Assembly (NCBI RefSeq): GCF_004116955.1
Contig: NZ_CP026362.1
Coordinates: forward strand, 4,004,001-4,068,000
DNA from: Bacillus vallismortis
GTDB lineage: Bacteria > Bacillota > Bacilli > Bacillales > Bacillaceae
DNA length: 64,000 nucleotides
Direction: 5' to 3'
The translations under genes and the position numbers were made by a program. Of the stretch, positions 35,725-44,483 are shown in pieces; the stretch's first letter is position 1; every line of letters starts with the position of its first letter. The notes beneath the pieces were generated by a model. It did not search any database, was not told the DNA's origin, and saw nothing but the letters and a program-made list of their open reading frames with translations.

Positions 35725-36138
35725 TCATTGTTGTAAAAACTTGCGAAATAAATGAGAAAAAGCTTCCTTATCTTCATCCCGGAAATCCGCAAGCAGCTCT
35801 TCCTCGAATTTCAGCATTTTCACATTGATGTCTTCGTATTTTTTCTCAGCTTCTTTTGTGAGGACAACAAGTTTCTCCCGTTTGTCTTCACCTTGCTGTC
35901 TCTGTACCCAGCCGTTTTCTTCAAGGCGTTTGATCGTCCGTGTCACAGTCGGCGCCTCCACATTTAAATAGGACCAAATCTCTTTTTGAGTCATTGGTCC
36001 GATCGTGCGCAAACAATATAAAACTGACCATTGAGAGGAATAAAGGCCAAATGGCTCCAGCTGTTCATTGGCTTTCTTGGCAATCAGGCGGGCGCTTTGG
36101 TTGATTTGATGAATGAGGTTTCTGTTGACGTAGGTCAT
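35725..36138 (-). CDS. ywoH: MarR-family regulator YwoH
   Basis: A 137-residue winged-helix protein with the recognition helix region TQKEIWSYLNVEAPTVTRTIKRLEENGWVQR and the wing QGEDKREKLVVLT. Such regulators usually repress a neighbouring efflux gene until a ligand binds; ywoG is the obvious target. ATTAGTTACTTAGGTAAGTT-like sequence just upstream (around 36155-36175) contains an imperfect inverted repeat that could be its operator. Confidence 0.9.
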   Translation of the reverse strand: MTYVNRNLIHQINQSARLIAKKANEQLEPFGLYSSQWSVLYCLRTIGPMTQKEIWSYLNVEAPTVTRTIKRLEENGWVQRQQGEDKREKLVVLTKEAEKKYEDINVKMLKFEEELLADFRDEDKEAFSHLFRKFLQQ

Positions 36139-36291
36139 GTCGGTCTCCTTCTAAAAAACTTACCTAAGTAACTAATTGCTTTTTCATTCTACAGGAGGGG
36201 TGGATGAATGTAAAGATAAAAATGTAGTGACACGAAATAGTTTGCTGAGCTGAAAAAGTTTGTTTCACCCCTTGTCCTTATTGAGTTTTTA

Positions 36292-36320
36292 GCATATTCC
36301 CAAAAGAATGCTAATACACT
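36292..36320 (+). promoter_or_regulatory. Sigma-E promoter of usd-spoIIID
   Basis: GCATATT (36292-36298), a 14-base spacer and AATACACT (36313-36320) match the sigma-E consensus with one mismatch in the -10 box. spoIIID is known to be made under sigma-E. Confidence 0.82.
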
Positions 36321-36360
36321 GTTACAAACCTAACAAAGAGAGTGTTTGAGGTGAGGGATC

Positions 36361-36471
36361 GTGGGCATATTTCACAAACTTACTTTTAAAACCATACAAC
36401 GAAGAAGCGGCATACTGTACGACTCTTTACAGAATACGGATCTCATTTCACACTTCTCACATCCATTTTAG
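36361..36471 (+). CDS. usd: Upstream small reading frame usd
   Basis: A 36-codon frame starting at GTG 36361 (GAGGTGAGGGATC before it): MGIFHKLTFKTIQRRSG and on to HFSHPF. Its stop TAG at 36469-36471 overlaps the spoIIID ribosome site GGGAGG. In B. subtilis translation of usd is known to be needed for spoIIID translation, by opening the mRNA. The spacing here would allow the same coupling. Confidence 0.88.
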   Translation: MGIFHKLTFKTIQRRSGILYDSLQNTDLISHFSHPF

Positions 36472-36485
36472 GGAGGTCGAGTGGT

Positions 36486-36767
36486 GTGCACGATTACATC
36501 AAAGAGCGAACAATCAAGATAGGAAAGTACATCGTGGAGACAAAGAAAACCGTTCGTGTCATTGCGAAGGAATTTGGTGTTTCCAAAAGTACAGTACACA
36601 AGGATTTGACAGAGCGTCTGCCTGAAATTAATCCTGACTTGGCAAACGAAGTGAAGGAAATACTCGATTATCATAAATCCATCAGGCATTTAAGAGGAGG
36701 GGAAGCGACAAAATTGAAATATAAAAAAGATGATATTCTTGAAGGTGAACCTGTTCAGCAACCATAA
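36486..36767 (+). CDS. spoIIID: Sporulation transcription factor SpoIIID
   Basis: A 93-residue DNA-binding protein that switches mother-cell genes on and off between the sigma-E and sigma-K stages. The helix-turn-helix is VRVIAKEFGVSKSTVHKDL (about residues 20-38), followed by a basic C-terminal helix (LRGGEATKLKYKK) that also contacts DNA. The start is GTG at 36486. Confidence 0.96.
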   Translation: MHDYIKERTIKIGKYIVETKKTVRVIAKEFGVSKSTVHKDLTERLPEINPDLANEVKEILDYHKSIRHLRGGEATKLKYKKDDILEGEPVQQP

Positions 36768-36947
36768 TGACCTGCTTTCATCAAGCTGGCGGTGTCTTCC
36801 CTGAAATCGTTCATAAAACATCCGCAAAAATTTGTAAAGAACTTAATGTGCTTCCAACTTTTTTTCTATATTTTATGATAATATATATAATTAGGGCACA
36901 ATGTGGATATTTACTGTGAAACAGATTTTCAAGGAGGATATAAATAG

Positions 36948-37949
36948 ATGTTTGCAAGGGATATTGGTATTGACCTCGGTACTGCAAATGTACTGATCCA
37001 TGTTAAAGGTAAAGGAATTGTTCTGAATGAACCTTCCGTAGTTGCACTTGATAAAAATAGCGGCAAAGTGCTGGCGGTTGGCGAAGAGGCAAGACGAATG
37101 GTTGGACGTACACCTGGGAATATTGTTGCGATTCGCCCGCTGAAAGACGGAGTTATCGCTGACTTTGAAGTAACAGAAGCAATGCTGAAGCATTTCATTA
37201 ACAAGCTGAATGTAAAAGGCCTGTTCTCAAAACCGCGCATGCTCATTTGCTGCCCGACGAATATTACATCCGTTGAGCAAAAAGCAATTAAAGAAGCTGC
37301 AGAAAAAAGCGGCGGTAAACATGTGTACCTTGAAGAAGAACCTAAAGTTGCCGCTATCGGCGCGGGTATGGAAATATTCCAGCCAAGCGGTAACATGGTT
37401 GTAGACATCGGAGGCGGGACGACGGATATCGCGGTGATTTCAATGGGCGATATTGTCACCTCCTCTTCTATTAAAATGGCTGGGGACAAGTTTGACATGG
37501 AAATCTTAAATTACATCAAACGCGAGTACAAACTGCTGATCGGCGAACGTACTGCGGAAGATATTAAGGTTAAAGTCGCAACGGTTTTCCCAGACGCACG
37601 TCACGAGGAAATTTCCATTCGCGGACGGGACATGGTTTCCGGTCTTCCAAGAACCATTACAGTAAACAGTAAAGAAGTTGAAGAAGCCCTTCGTGAATCT
37701 GTCGCTGTTATTGTGCAGGCTGCGAAACAAGTGCTTGAAAGAACACCGCCTGAACTTTCCGCTGATATTATTGACCGCGGCGTTATCATTACCGGCGGAG
37801 GCGCGCTCTTAAACGGCCTTGACCAGCTGCTGGCTGAAGAGCTGAAAGTGCCGGTTCTCGTTGCTGAAAATCCTATGGATTGCGTAGCCATCGGCACAGG
37901 TGTCATGCTTGATAATATGGACAAGCTTCCTAAACGCAAACTAAGCTGA
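36948..37949 (+). CDS. mbl: Actin-like cell shape protein Mbl
   Basis: An MreB-family ATPase that moves along the membrane with the elongation machinery and guides lateral wall synthesis. The 333-residue protein has the actin-fold motifs: phosphate 1 IGIDLGTANVLIHV, phosphate 2 VVDIGGGTTDIAVIS and the adenosine site VIITGGGALLNGL. The ATG at 36948 follows AAGGAGG. A strong terminator follows. Confidence 0.97.
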   Translation: MFARDIGIDLGTANVLIHVKGKGIVLNEPSVVALDKNSGKVLAVGEEARRMVGRTPGNIVAIRPLKDGVIADFEVTEAMLKHFINKLNVKGLFSKPRMLICCPTNITSVEQKAIKEAAEKSGGKHVYLEEEPKVAAIGAGMEIFQPSGNMVVDIGGGTTDIAVISMGDIVTSSSIKMAGDKFDMEILNYIKREYKLLIGERTAEDIKVKVATVFPDARHEEISIRGRDMVSGLPRTITVNSKEVEEALRESVAVIVQAAKQVLERTPPELSADIIDRGVIITGGGALLNGLDQLLAEELKVPVLVAENPMDCVAIGTGVMLDNMDKLPKRKLS

Positions 37950-37956
37950 TTTCACA

Positions 37957-37988
37957 AACCTCATTCTGAAAAAGAATGAGGTTTTTTT
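37957..37988 (+). terminator. Terminator after mbl
   Basis: AACCTCATTCT / AGAATGAGGTT stem followed by seven T residues. Confidence 0.92.
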
Positions 37989-38110
37989 ATGAAAAAGCCT
38001 TCACGAATGGATGATTAATGACGATAATAGGATAAAATACTGATTTTTATTATAGAACGAACGTTCCCTACATGACAACTGGAAAAAATGCCATTTTAGA
38101 GGTGGAAAAT

Positions 38111-38923
38111 TTGTTAAAAGGATTATATACAGCAACATCCGGAATGATTGCCCAGCAACGCAGAACGGAAATGCTTTCAAATAACATTGCAAATGCCAAT
38201 ACATCAGGATATAAAGCAGAACAAGGCTCTATGCGCGCCTTTCCTGAGATGCTGCTAAACAGAATAGAATCAAAATCTCCGTCCGGAACATCGAAGACAG
38301 AAATCGGTTCTGTGAATACAGGTGTGTATATGCAGGAACTTAAGCCTCTTTTCACACAAGGAAGCTTAAAGTCCACAGATCAGCCTACAGACATCACATT
38401 GGTCGAAAATCAAGTCCCGGTTCATGCGGAAACCAATGAAAACGCGGCTCTTTTTTACCCGGTTCAGACAGCGGACGGAATCCGTTATTCTAAAAGCAGC
38501 ACATTTTCGCTAAATGGGGATAATCAGCTGACGATCAATGGAAATCCGATTTTATCTACGGATGGCCAGCCAATCACAGTTGATAATGAGAATTTCTCTG
38601 TGTCTGAAAATGGTACTGTCACAACGAACGGGCGGACAGCAGGCCAAATTGACGTCAGAATGGTGGAGGATGTCCGCGATTTGAAACGAGACGGAAATGA
38701 TTTATACAGCACGGCGGACGGCAACGATCTGCCAAGCGCAGCCGGAAATAACCAGGTATCCTATTCATTAAAGCAAGGCGTTTCTGAGCTTTCAAACGTG
38801 GATGTGACAAGCGCTTATACAGAAATGACTGAAGCGTACAGATCGTTTGAGGCCAATCAGAAGGTGATTCAGGCTTACGATAAAAGTATGGATAAAGCAG
38901 CCAATGAAATCGGTAAAATCTAA
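38111..38923 (+). CDS. flhO: Flagellar rod/hook-basal body protein FlhO
   Basis: A 270-residue homologue of FlgF/FlgG, a distal rod component. The N-terminal coil SNNIANANTSGYKA and the C-terminal VDVTSAYTEMTEAYRSFEANQKVIQAYD are the family's axial motifs. The start is taken as TTG 38111 behind AGAGGTGG; an ATG at 38072 is in frame but lacks a ribosome site. It forms an operon with flhP (32 bases apart) and is known to be transcribed by sigma-D. Confidence 0.93.
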   Translation: MLKGLYTATSGMIAQQRRTEMLSNNIANANTSGYKAEQGSMRAFPEMLLNRIESKSPSGTSKTEIGSVNTGVYMQELKPLFTQGSLKSTDQPTDITLVENQVPVHAETNENAALFYPVQTADGIRYSKSSTFSLNGDNQLTINGNPILSTDGQPITVDNENFSVSENGTVTTNGRTAGQIDVRMVEDVRDLKRDGNDLYSTADGNDLPSAAGNNQVSYSLKQGVSELSNVDVTSAYTEMTEAYRSFEANQKVIQAYDKSMDKAANEIGKI

Positions 38924-38955
38924 GATAATGGAAGAAAAAACGGGGGACATCAACC

Positions 38956-39765
38956 ATGCTCAGGTCAATGCTAACGGCATCAACAACCTTAAACCAGCTG
39001 CAGCAGCAAATTGACACAATCAGCAGCAACCTTTCAAACAGCAACACAACCGGCTATAAGGCAAAAGATACGAATTTTTCCGAGCTAGTCAGACAGCAAT
39101 TCGCTCAAGTTGATGAAAAAAACGAGGAAGTGGCAGAGGCCCGAAAAACGCCGCCCGGCTTGCGCCTTGGCGTCGGAGCGATGATGCATTCACGCCTTGT
39201 GTCTGATCAGGGAAGCATTCAGAAGACGGATCGCGACCTGGATATCGCGTTTACGTCTCCATACCAATATCTTCAGGTGAACGTAAATGGCAGCCGCCAG
39301 TACACGAGGGACGGAGCGCTGTATGTAACGCCTTCAGCTGCGAATGCCAACCAGCTTCAGCTCGTTACTGGAGATGGGTATCCGGTGCTTGATGAAAACG
39401 GCAATACAGTGAACATCGACAGCACAATGAAGAATATCACCATCAATGAAAACGGCACCTTAACCGCATCAGACGGAAACGCGGTCCAGCGGTTTAATCT
39501 CGGAGTTGTCCAAGTGAATAACCCTCAAGAGCTGAAATCGGAAGGGAATAACCTTTTCACGATTGATAATGAGGCAGCTTTTGAAGAGCTGAATGGCGCG
39601 AATAGACAAGATATCGGCATGCAGCAAGGCTCGCTTGAGATGTCCAATGTTGATATTTCAGAACAAATGACAGATTTGATCACGTCCCAGCGTTCTTATC
39701 AGCTGAACAGCAGAACAATTACAATGGGAGATCAAATGCTCGGTTTAATCAATTCAGTGAGATAA
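38956..39765 (+). CDS. flhP: Flagellar hook-basal body protein FlhP
   Basis: A 269-residue FlgG-like protein, paralogous to FlhO, needed for the rod to reach through the wall. N-terminal motif ISSNLSNSNTTGYKAK and C-terminal motif SNVDISEQMTDLITSQRSYQLNSRTI. Second gene of the flhOP operon. Confidence 0.94.
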   Translation: MLRSMLTASTTLNQLQQQIDTISSNLSNSNTTGYKAKDTNFSELVRQQFAQVDEKNEEVAEARKTPPGLRLGVGAMMHSRLVSDQGSIQKTDRDLDIAFTSPYQYLQVNVNGSRQYTRDGALYVTPSAANANQLQLVTGDGYPVLDENGNTVNIDSTMKNITINENGTLTASDGNAVQRFNLGVVQVNNPQELKSEGNNLFTIDNEAAFEELNGANRQDIGMQQGSLEMSNVDISEQMTDLITSQRSYQLNSRTITMGDQMLGLINSVR

Positions 39766-39785
39766 TAAGAAATGGGCGTTTTCAA

Positions 39786-40850
39786 TCAGCCGCGCATGAT
39801 AAAAAAAGCGGCTTTTTCGAAATCGTCCTTTTTTTTGTAGTATTCCGTGATATCTTCTACAAGCACTTCTAAATCCACCCAAGCTTCAATTTTTTCTAAC
39901 TCAAGCACATATTCGAGCAGCTGGTCATAGGGGTCTTCAACTGATGTATAGAGCGCCTCGAGCGTTTTTAATTTTAAATAAATGGTTTGAATGTCTACCT
40001 TTTCAGATAATTCTTTCCCTTTTTGCAGGATGGCTTTCGCTTCTGTGATCTGACCTGTTTTAAAGAGCGCTCTGACAGATTCGTACACACAGTGCAAATA
40101 CGAGACTGGAGAATTCGTTTCAAACTCCTGATTCTTCAGTACTTTTTTAAAGTAAAGAAGCGCTTCCTGGTCTTTTTTTTCGGTCGCCTTTAAAAAGCCA
40201 AGATTATAATAAGCGTGGCACAGCAGGTTTTCATCATGTAATTGCCGGGTTTTCCTAATGATTTCTTCGAAAAGCTGCTCAGCTTTTTCATAGCGTTCTT
40301 GATCAATATAATTAACGGCGAGCAAAAGCTTGCAGGTGATCACCTTTTTGATATAGCCGAATTGCTGTAAATAGATATCTAATGCTTTTTTGACGTATTG
40401 GATGGAAAGCGGCGGTGATTTCATCAAGTAATAGGCGCCGGCGGTTTGATAATATAATTCAGCGGCTTCAAACCTGTTTTGAATGGCTGACAGGTACTGT
40501 TCAGCTTTTTTAAAATGATTCACTGCATGTTTCGGAGCTGTTTTTACCATTTCGTATAATCCTGAAAAAAAATACAGATAATATTTCAATTCATCATTCA
40601 TTTTGTCTTCCAGGCCGTATAGATCTTCGAACAATTCGTCAAGTCCGTTCTGGTTTTCAAAAAGAAGCTGATGGCGCGCCTGAAACAATTGATAACGCAT
40701 CCAAAGTTTTGTGTTCTTTTTGAGCTTCGGAAGGTGCTGGTCAATTTTCTCTTTTACTGAGCGCACATGATTCATTTTGCGTTTGCTCATTGCAGAGTGC
40801 CACTCGTCTAACATGGTTTGCATCCTTTTTTCAATAAACTTCGAAATCAT
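39786..40850 (-). CDS. rapD: Response regulator aspartate phosphatase-like protein RapD
   Basis: A 354-residue Rap protein with an N-terminal helical bundle and tetratricopeptide repeats (NHFKKAEQYLSAIQNRFEAAELYYQTAGAYYLM; LLCHAYYNLGFLKATEKKDQEA). RapD has been linked to inhibition of ComA. No phr gene follows: the 3' end abuts flhP. It is convergent with flhP, and a hairpin at 39788-39817 lies inside the last codons. Confidence 0.92.
   Translation of the reverse strand: MISKFIEKRMQTMLDEWHSAMSKRKMNHVRSVKEKIDQHLPKLKKNTKLWMRYQLFQARHQLLFENQNGLDELFEDLYGLEDKMNDELKYYLYFFSGLYEMVKTAPKHAVNHFKKAEQYLSAIQNRFEAAELYYQTAGAYYLMKSPPLSIQYVKKALDIYLQQFGYIKKVITCKLLLAVNYIDQERYEKAEQLFEEIIRKTRQLHDENLLCHAYYNLGFLKATEKKDQEALLYFKKVLKNQEFETNSPVSYLHCVYESVRALFKTGQITEAKAILQKGKELSEKVDIQTIYLKLKTLEALYTSVEDPYDQLLEYVLELEKIEAWVDLEVLVEDITEYYKKKDDFEKAAFFIMRG
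39788..39817 (+). terminator. Terminator after flhP
   Basis: AGCCGC / GCGGCT stem with a 14-base loop and five T residues, overlapping the end of convergent rapD. Confidence 0.65.
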
Positions 40851-41042
40851 TTTCCTACCTCTTTGCTATTGGTAAAATCTATAATTATCATATCATAACT
40901 ATTGACGGCTCTCATTGACAGTTGGTTACATATTAGCGCCGGTTGAAAAAGAGATTAATTCATAATATACTTTTCAGATGTACAGATTGGATCTTTGATG
41001 ATTGCTATACATACAAATGCAGATGAAGGAGATGTCAAGAGA

Positions 41043-41468
41043 ATGCTTGATACTCAGCAAATTAAAGAAATTATTCCTCACCGTTATCCGTTTTTGCTTG
41101 TAGACCGGATTACGGAAGTTGAAGAAGGCAAACGGGCAAAAGGCTATAAAAATGTAACCGCAAATGAAGAGTTCTTTAACGGACATTTTCCCCAGTATCC
41201 GGTCATGCCCGGCGTATTAATCGTAGAAGCGCTTGCCCAAGTCGGAGCTGTTGCGATGCTGATTAAAGAAGAAAACCGCGGCAGGCTGGCATTCTTTGCA
41301 GGCATTGATAATTGCCGATTTAAAAAACAAGTTAAGCCTGGTGATCAGCTTCATCTTGAAGTGGACATCATTCGTGCGCGCGGCACAATCGGGCGCGGAA
41401 AAGGCGTGGCTACAGTCGATGGCGAAGTCGTTTGCGAAGTTGAATTGACTTTTGCTCTCGGAGAATAA
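41043..41468 (+). CDS. fabZ: 3-hydroxyacyl-ACP dehydratase FabZ
   Basis: Dehydrates beta-hydroxyacyl-ACP in each round of fatty acid elongation. The 141-residue hot-dog protein has the catalytic histidine in [12 protein letters not shown] and the glutamate in VLIVEALAQ. The ATG at 41043 follows GAAGGAG; the frame is open 16 codons further upstream without a better site. Confidence 0.96.
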   Translation: MLDTQQIKEIIPHRYPFLLVDRITEVEEGKRAKGYKNVTANEEFFNGHFPQYPVMPGVLIVEALAQVGAVAMLIKEENRGRLAFFAGIDNCRFKKQVKPGDQLHLEVDIIRARGTIGRGKGVATVDGEVVCEVELTFALGE

Positions 41469-41541
41469 ATGTTTAAAGGCAGATGGGCGGCGGCACATTT
41501 GTCTTTTTTCTTTCAAAACATGAGAAAAAGCAGGTGATTGT

Positions 41542-41934
41542 ATGTGGAATGAATTTAAGGCTTTTGCCATGCGCGGGAACATCATGGATCTCGCGATTGG
41601 TGTTGTAATAGGCGGCGCGTTTGGAAAGATCGTCACATCTCTAGTCAATGATATCATCATGCCATTGGTGGGCTTGCTGCTGGGAGGGCTTGATTTTTCA
41701 GGGTTGTCGTTTAGCTTTGGCGATGCTGTAGTGAAGTACGGCAGCTTTATACAGACGATCGTGAATTTCTTAATCATATCGTTCTCTATATTTATTGTGA
41801 TTCGGATTTTGAATGGGTTAAGACGCAAAAAAGAAGCAGAAGAAGAGGCGGCCGAGGAAGCGCCAGATGCGCAAGAGAAGCTGCTGAAGGAAATCAGAGA
41901 TCTGCTGAAGCAGCAAACAAGGTCGCCGGAATAA
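41542..41934 (+). CDS. mscL: Large-conductance mechanosensitive channel MscL
   Basis: Opens under membrane tension and releases solutes upon hypo-osmotic shock. The 130-residue protein has the family start [37 protein letters not shown], two membrane segments (about 15-45 and 70-95) and a charged C-terminal helix. Confidence 0.96.
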   Translation: MWNEFKAFAMRGNIMDLAIGVVIGGAFGKIVTSLVNDIIMPLVGLLLGGLDFSGLSFSFGDAVVKYGSFIQTIVNFLIISFSIFIVIRILNGLRRKKEAEEEAAEEAPDAQEKLLKEIRDLLKQQTRSPE

Positions 41935-41941
41935 GAAGACT

Positions 41942-41962
41942 GCCGTTTTGAACGGCGGTTTC
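41942..41962 (+). terminator. Hairpin after mscL
   Basis: GCCGTT-TTG-AACGGC followed by GGTTTC; the T run is poor, and the larger palindrome at 41970 may do the terminating. Confidence 0.55.
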
Positions 41963-41969
41963 AGATTGT

Positions 41970-42010
41970 TGACAAAGTCCTAAAACGGTTTTCGTTTTAG
42001 GATTTTGTCA
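41970..42010. repeat. Dispersed palindrome TGACAAAGTCCTAAAACG, copy 2
   Basis: Arms TGACAAAGTCCTAAAACG (41970-41987) and CGTTTTAGGATTTTGTCA (41993-42010) form an 18-base stem with a G-T pair. Nearly identical to 14925-14966. It lies between convergent mscL and ywpF and could end transcription from both sides. Confidence 0.75.
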
Positions 42011-42090
42011 TTTAATATTTCAGCCCGCACCGATAAGAGAAAAAAGACTCCTTGCATCTTTCGCTCTTCAACCCGGCATCTCTCTCATTT

Positions 42091-42501
42091 CTATATTTTT
42101 TGCTTAAACGCCTCAATCAGTTTATTTCCTGTATAGCCCTCTTTGACAAGGGACTCCAGAAGGGTTTCTGTGCCATGCTGTTTTCTTGTGACCATTTGTC
42201 CGTAGATTAAAACCTGTATGCTTTCTTCCAGCTTGACGATATTTTTCACTGCCGCTGTCAGCTGGGCGGGGCGATTGCTTTGTTTGGTGATCGTTACAAA
42301 TACTGTGGCTTCCGTTTGGCTGTTTTGAAGCTGTTCAAAAAAAGACAGATGTTCTTTCGCTACAAGCGCCTCAATCAGCCAGTGATTTTCACCGTCTTCT
42401 TTATTTATAATCAGTCCGTCAATAAGGGGAAACTGTTCAATTGATTTCTCTTCCTTGTCCACTCGTTCCACATTCAGGTCAACCAGTTTAAAGGTTTTCA
42501 T
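42091..42501 (-). CDS. ywpF: Uncharacterised protein YwpF
   Basis: A 136-residue soluble protein of the YwpF-like family with no catalytic motif that I recognise. Its middle is a beta-rich domain (LIINKEDGENHWLIEALVAKEHLSFF) and its end is helical and basic. The ATG at 42501 follows GGGGTGAG; an upstream in-frame ATG at 42546 would add 15 residues. Confidence 0.8.
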   Translation of the reverse strand: MKTFKLVDLNVERVDKEEKSIEQFPLIDGLIINKEDGENHWLIEALVAKEHLSFFEQLQNSQTEATVFVTITKQSNRPAQLTAAVKNIVKLEESIQVLIYGQMVTRKQHGTETLLESLVKEGYTGNKLIEAFKQKI

Positions 42502-42675
42502 TTCTATTCTCACCCCGATTACTTCCAAAGTTTTCTTGTCTTCCATTATAACATAAACGTTTTTGCGGAAAAAACGTGCAATGCAGGGACTTAAGAACTT
42601 TGTATTGGTGAAACATTTAATAATTTCTATTTTTTCATTATACTGTAACTGACTAAGGATTACGGAGAGATGTAT

Positions 42676-43059
42676 ATGAATCAGTTTCGTTTAAAAGAAA
42701 TTTATATTGACGGCACTCCTTCTGAAAATCGTATGATTCAAAAGGAAGTAACCTATATGTTAAGCCGTAAAGAAGTATTTGAGGTTCATCTGAACAAAAA
42801 AAGAAGGGTAAGCTTTTTATACGAGACGCATGATGGCATGGAACAGTATAAAATTGAGCTGTCGATGCCGGAAAAAAAACTGAGCTTTCAGTGGTTTGCA
42901 TGGGATGGCTCTTCCTATGTGTGCATGAATACGCAAAATTGGCTGACAAGGCAAATATTTTTCAGGTTTTTAAAAAGTACATATTTCTTCAAAGGGAAAA
43001 AACAAAAGATGTTTTTAGCTGAAGGAAAAATGAGAACAAAAGATAAAAACATAGGCTGA
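42676..43059 (+). CDS. ywpG: Uncharacterised protein YwpG
   Basis: A 127-residue basic protein without known domains. The middle reads as a beta-sheet stretch (RRVSFLYETHDGMEQYKIELSM), and the C-terminus is lysine-rich (FKGKKQKMFLAEGKMRTKDK). I recall a report that YwpG interacts with the dynamin-like protein DynA; nothing in the sequence shows this. The ATG at 42676 is preferred to 42670 on spacing to GGAGAG. Its stop overlaps a possible ComK site for ssbB. Confidence 0.75.
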   Translation: MNQFRLKEIYIDGTPSENRMIQKEVTYMLSRKEVFEVHLNKKRRVSFLYETHDGMEQYKIELSMPEKKLSFQWFAWDGSSYVCMNTQNWLTRQIFFRFLKSTYFFKGKKQKMFLAEGKMRTKDKNIG

Positions 43060-43081
43060 AAGCCATTTTTAAGCGTTTTTC
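43058..43081 (+). promoter_or_regulatory. Possible ComK site before ssbB
   Basis: GAAA-GCCAT-TTTT (43058-43070) fits a ComK half-box AAAA-N5-TTTT with one mismatch; a second, poorer box (TTAA-GCGTT-TTTC) follows directly. ssbB is known to be induced in competence by ComK. Confidence 0.35.
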
Positions 43082-43135
43082 TTTTCTTATTGCATCATCT
43101 ACAATACATGTAACCGCAAGGAGAGGAGGAATCGC

Positions 43136-43477
43136 ATGTTCAATCAGGTCATGCTTGTCGGCCGTCTTACAAAAGATCCTGAGCTTCGCTACACTTCTGC
43201 CGGAGCGGCAGTTGCACACGTTACGCTCGCGGTAAACCGCAGTTTCAAGAATGCTTCAGGTGAAATCGAAGCCGATTACGTCAACTGCACGCTTTGGAGA
43301 AAAACCGCTGAAAACACGGCGCTATATTGCCAAAAAGGTTCTCTCGTTGGCGTTAGCGGACGGATTCAGACAAGGAGCTATGAAAACGCAGACGGCGTTA
43401 ACGTGTATGTAACGGAAGTGTTGGCTGACACTGTTCGTTTTATGGACTCTAAACCCCGGGAAAAAGCTGCCGATTGA
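43136..43477 (+). CDS. ssbB: Competence single-stranded DNA-binding protein SsbB
   Basis: Binds incoming single-stranded DNA during transformation. The 113-residue protein consists of the OB fold only ([37 protein letters not shown]) and lacks the glycine-rich tail and acidic tip of the essential SsbA, as expected for the competence paralogue. Confidence 0.95.
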   Translation: MFNQVMLVGRLTKDPELRYTSAGAAVAHVTLAVNRSFKNASGEIEADYVNCTLWRKTAENTALYCQKGSLVGVSGRIQTRSYENADGVNVYVTEVLADTVRFMDSKPREKAAD

Positions 43478-43545
43478 CAACCCCTGATCCTCCGTTTTCT
43501 ATCCATTCATGATGATTCGACTCTTCGCAGCATCCCCTCGCAATT

Positions 43546-43575
43546 GACCAGTCGACCAGACTGGTCTGTTTTTTT
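43546..43575 (+). terminator. Terminator after ssbB
   Basis: GACCAGTC-GACCA-GACTGGTC stem followed by TGTTTTTTT. Confidence 0.85.
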
Positions 43576-43636
43576 GAATGGATTTAGGAAAAATTGGTTC
43601 ATAAGATGCATTTTTGCTTAAAAACACTTAAAAATA

Positions 43637-43665
43637 TTGATTGTACTTTTGTTAAAACTTATAAT
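43637..43665 (+). promoter_or_regulatory. Sigma-A promoter of glcR
   Basis: TTGATT (43637-43642), 17 bases and TATAAT (43660-43665). Three copies of CTTAAA(A) lie before, beside and after it (about 43617, 43627 and 43668) and could be part of an operator for GlcR itself. Confidence 0.65.
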
Positions 43666-43701
43666 TACTTAAAGATGATAGATCAGAAAAGGAATGAGGG
43701 C

Positions 43702-44478
43702 GTGTACCAAGAAGAAAGATTAGTAGCCATTTTGGATTTTTTAAAACAGCATAACCGAATTACAACGGAGCAGATCAGTACGCTTCTTCAAGTGTCAAGA
43801 GATACAGCCAGACGGGACCTTGTGAAGCTGGAGGAACAGAAAGCCATCATCCGCACAAGGGGCGGCGCCATTTTGCCGACTGTGCATCAGAAAATTCAAA
43901 GTTATTCCGGGCGCCTGAAAACAGTGTCGGAGGAAAAAACCGAGATCGGCAGGCTTGCCGCATCACTCATTCATAATGGTGAGCGGGTGATTTTAGATGC
44001 TTCTACAACCGTTCAGGCATGTGCGGAGCATTTGAATGCGGATGATTGCACGGTGATTACCAACTCAATTAACCTCGCTGAAGTGCTGTCAGATAAGGAA
44101 GGAATTGAAATCTATCTGCTCGGGGGCAAGCTGGAAAAGGAGCACCGCTTTCTGTACGGCGCCTCTGTGATTGAAAAGCTCTCAAGCTACCACGTCGATA
44201 AAGCGCTGATCGGTGTGGTCGGCATTTCCGAACATGGCATTACAATTGCGCATGAAGAAGATGGCATGGTGAAGCGAAAAATGATTCAGCAGGCAAAGCA
44301 GGTGATCGCGCTTGCAGATCATTCAAAACTGGGAAGTACCAGTTTTTATCAGTATGCGGAGCTGAGCGAAATCGATCTCTTGATCACAGACAGGCTGCCG
44401 AGTCAGGCGTTTTGTGATTTGCTTGACCGAAACGGGGTGGAACTGCTCGTGACAGAGCAGGATGAAGGAAAGGGCTGA
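43702..44478 (+). CDS. glcR: DeoR-family repressor GlcR
   Basis: A 258-residue sugar-phosphate-responsive repressor. The DeoR helix-turn-helix ITTEQISTLLQVSRDTARRDL is at residues 19-39 and the effector-binding domain contains VITNSINLAEVL and LGGKLEKEHRFLYG. The GTG at 43702 is used because it gives the family length and follows AGGAATGAGG. In B. subtilis it represses its own operon with ywpJ; phosphosugar build-up relieves this. ywpJ follows by five bases. Confidence 0.92.
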   Translation: MYQEERLVAILDFLKQHNRITTEQISTLLQVSRDTARRDLVKLEEQKAIIRTRGGAILPTVHQKIQSYSGRLKTVSEEKTEIGRLAASLIHNGERVILDASTTVQACAEHLNADDCTVITNSINLAEVLSDKEGIEIYLLGGKLEKEHRFLYGASVIEKLSSYHVDKALIGVVGISEHGITIAHEEDGMVKRKMIQQAKQVIALADHSKLGSTSFYQYAELSEIDLLITDRLPSQAFCDLLDRNGVELLVTEQDEGKG

Positions 44479-44483
44479 CAAAC

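Noticed and set aside
38000..38110. A sigma-D promoter for flhO
   Set aside because: GACGATAA near 38020 resembles the -10 box, but nothing like TAAA lies 15 bases before it, so I could not place the promoter although one is expected.
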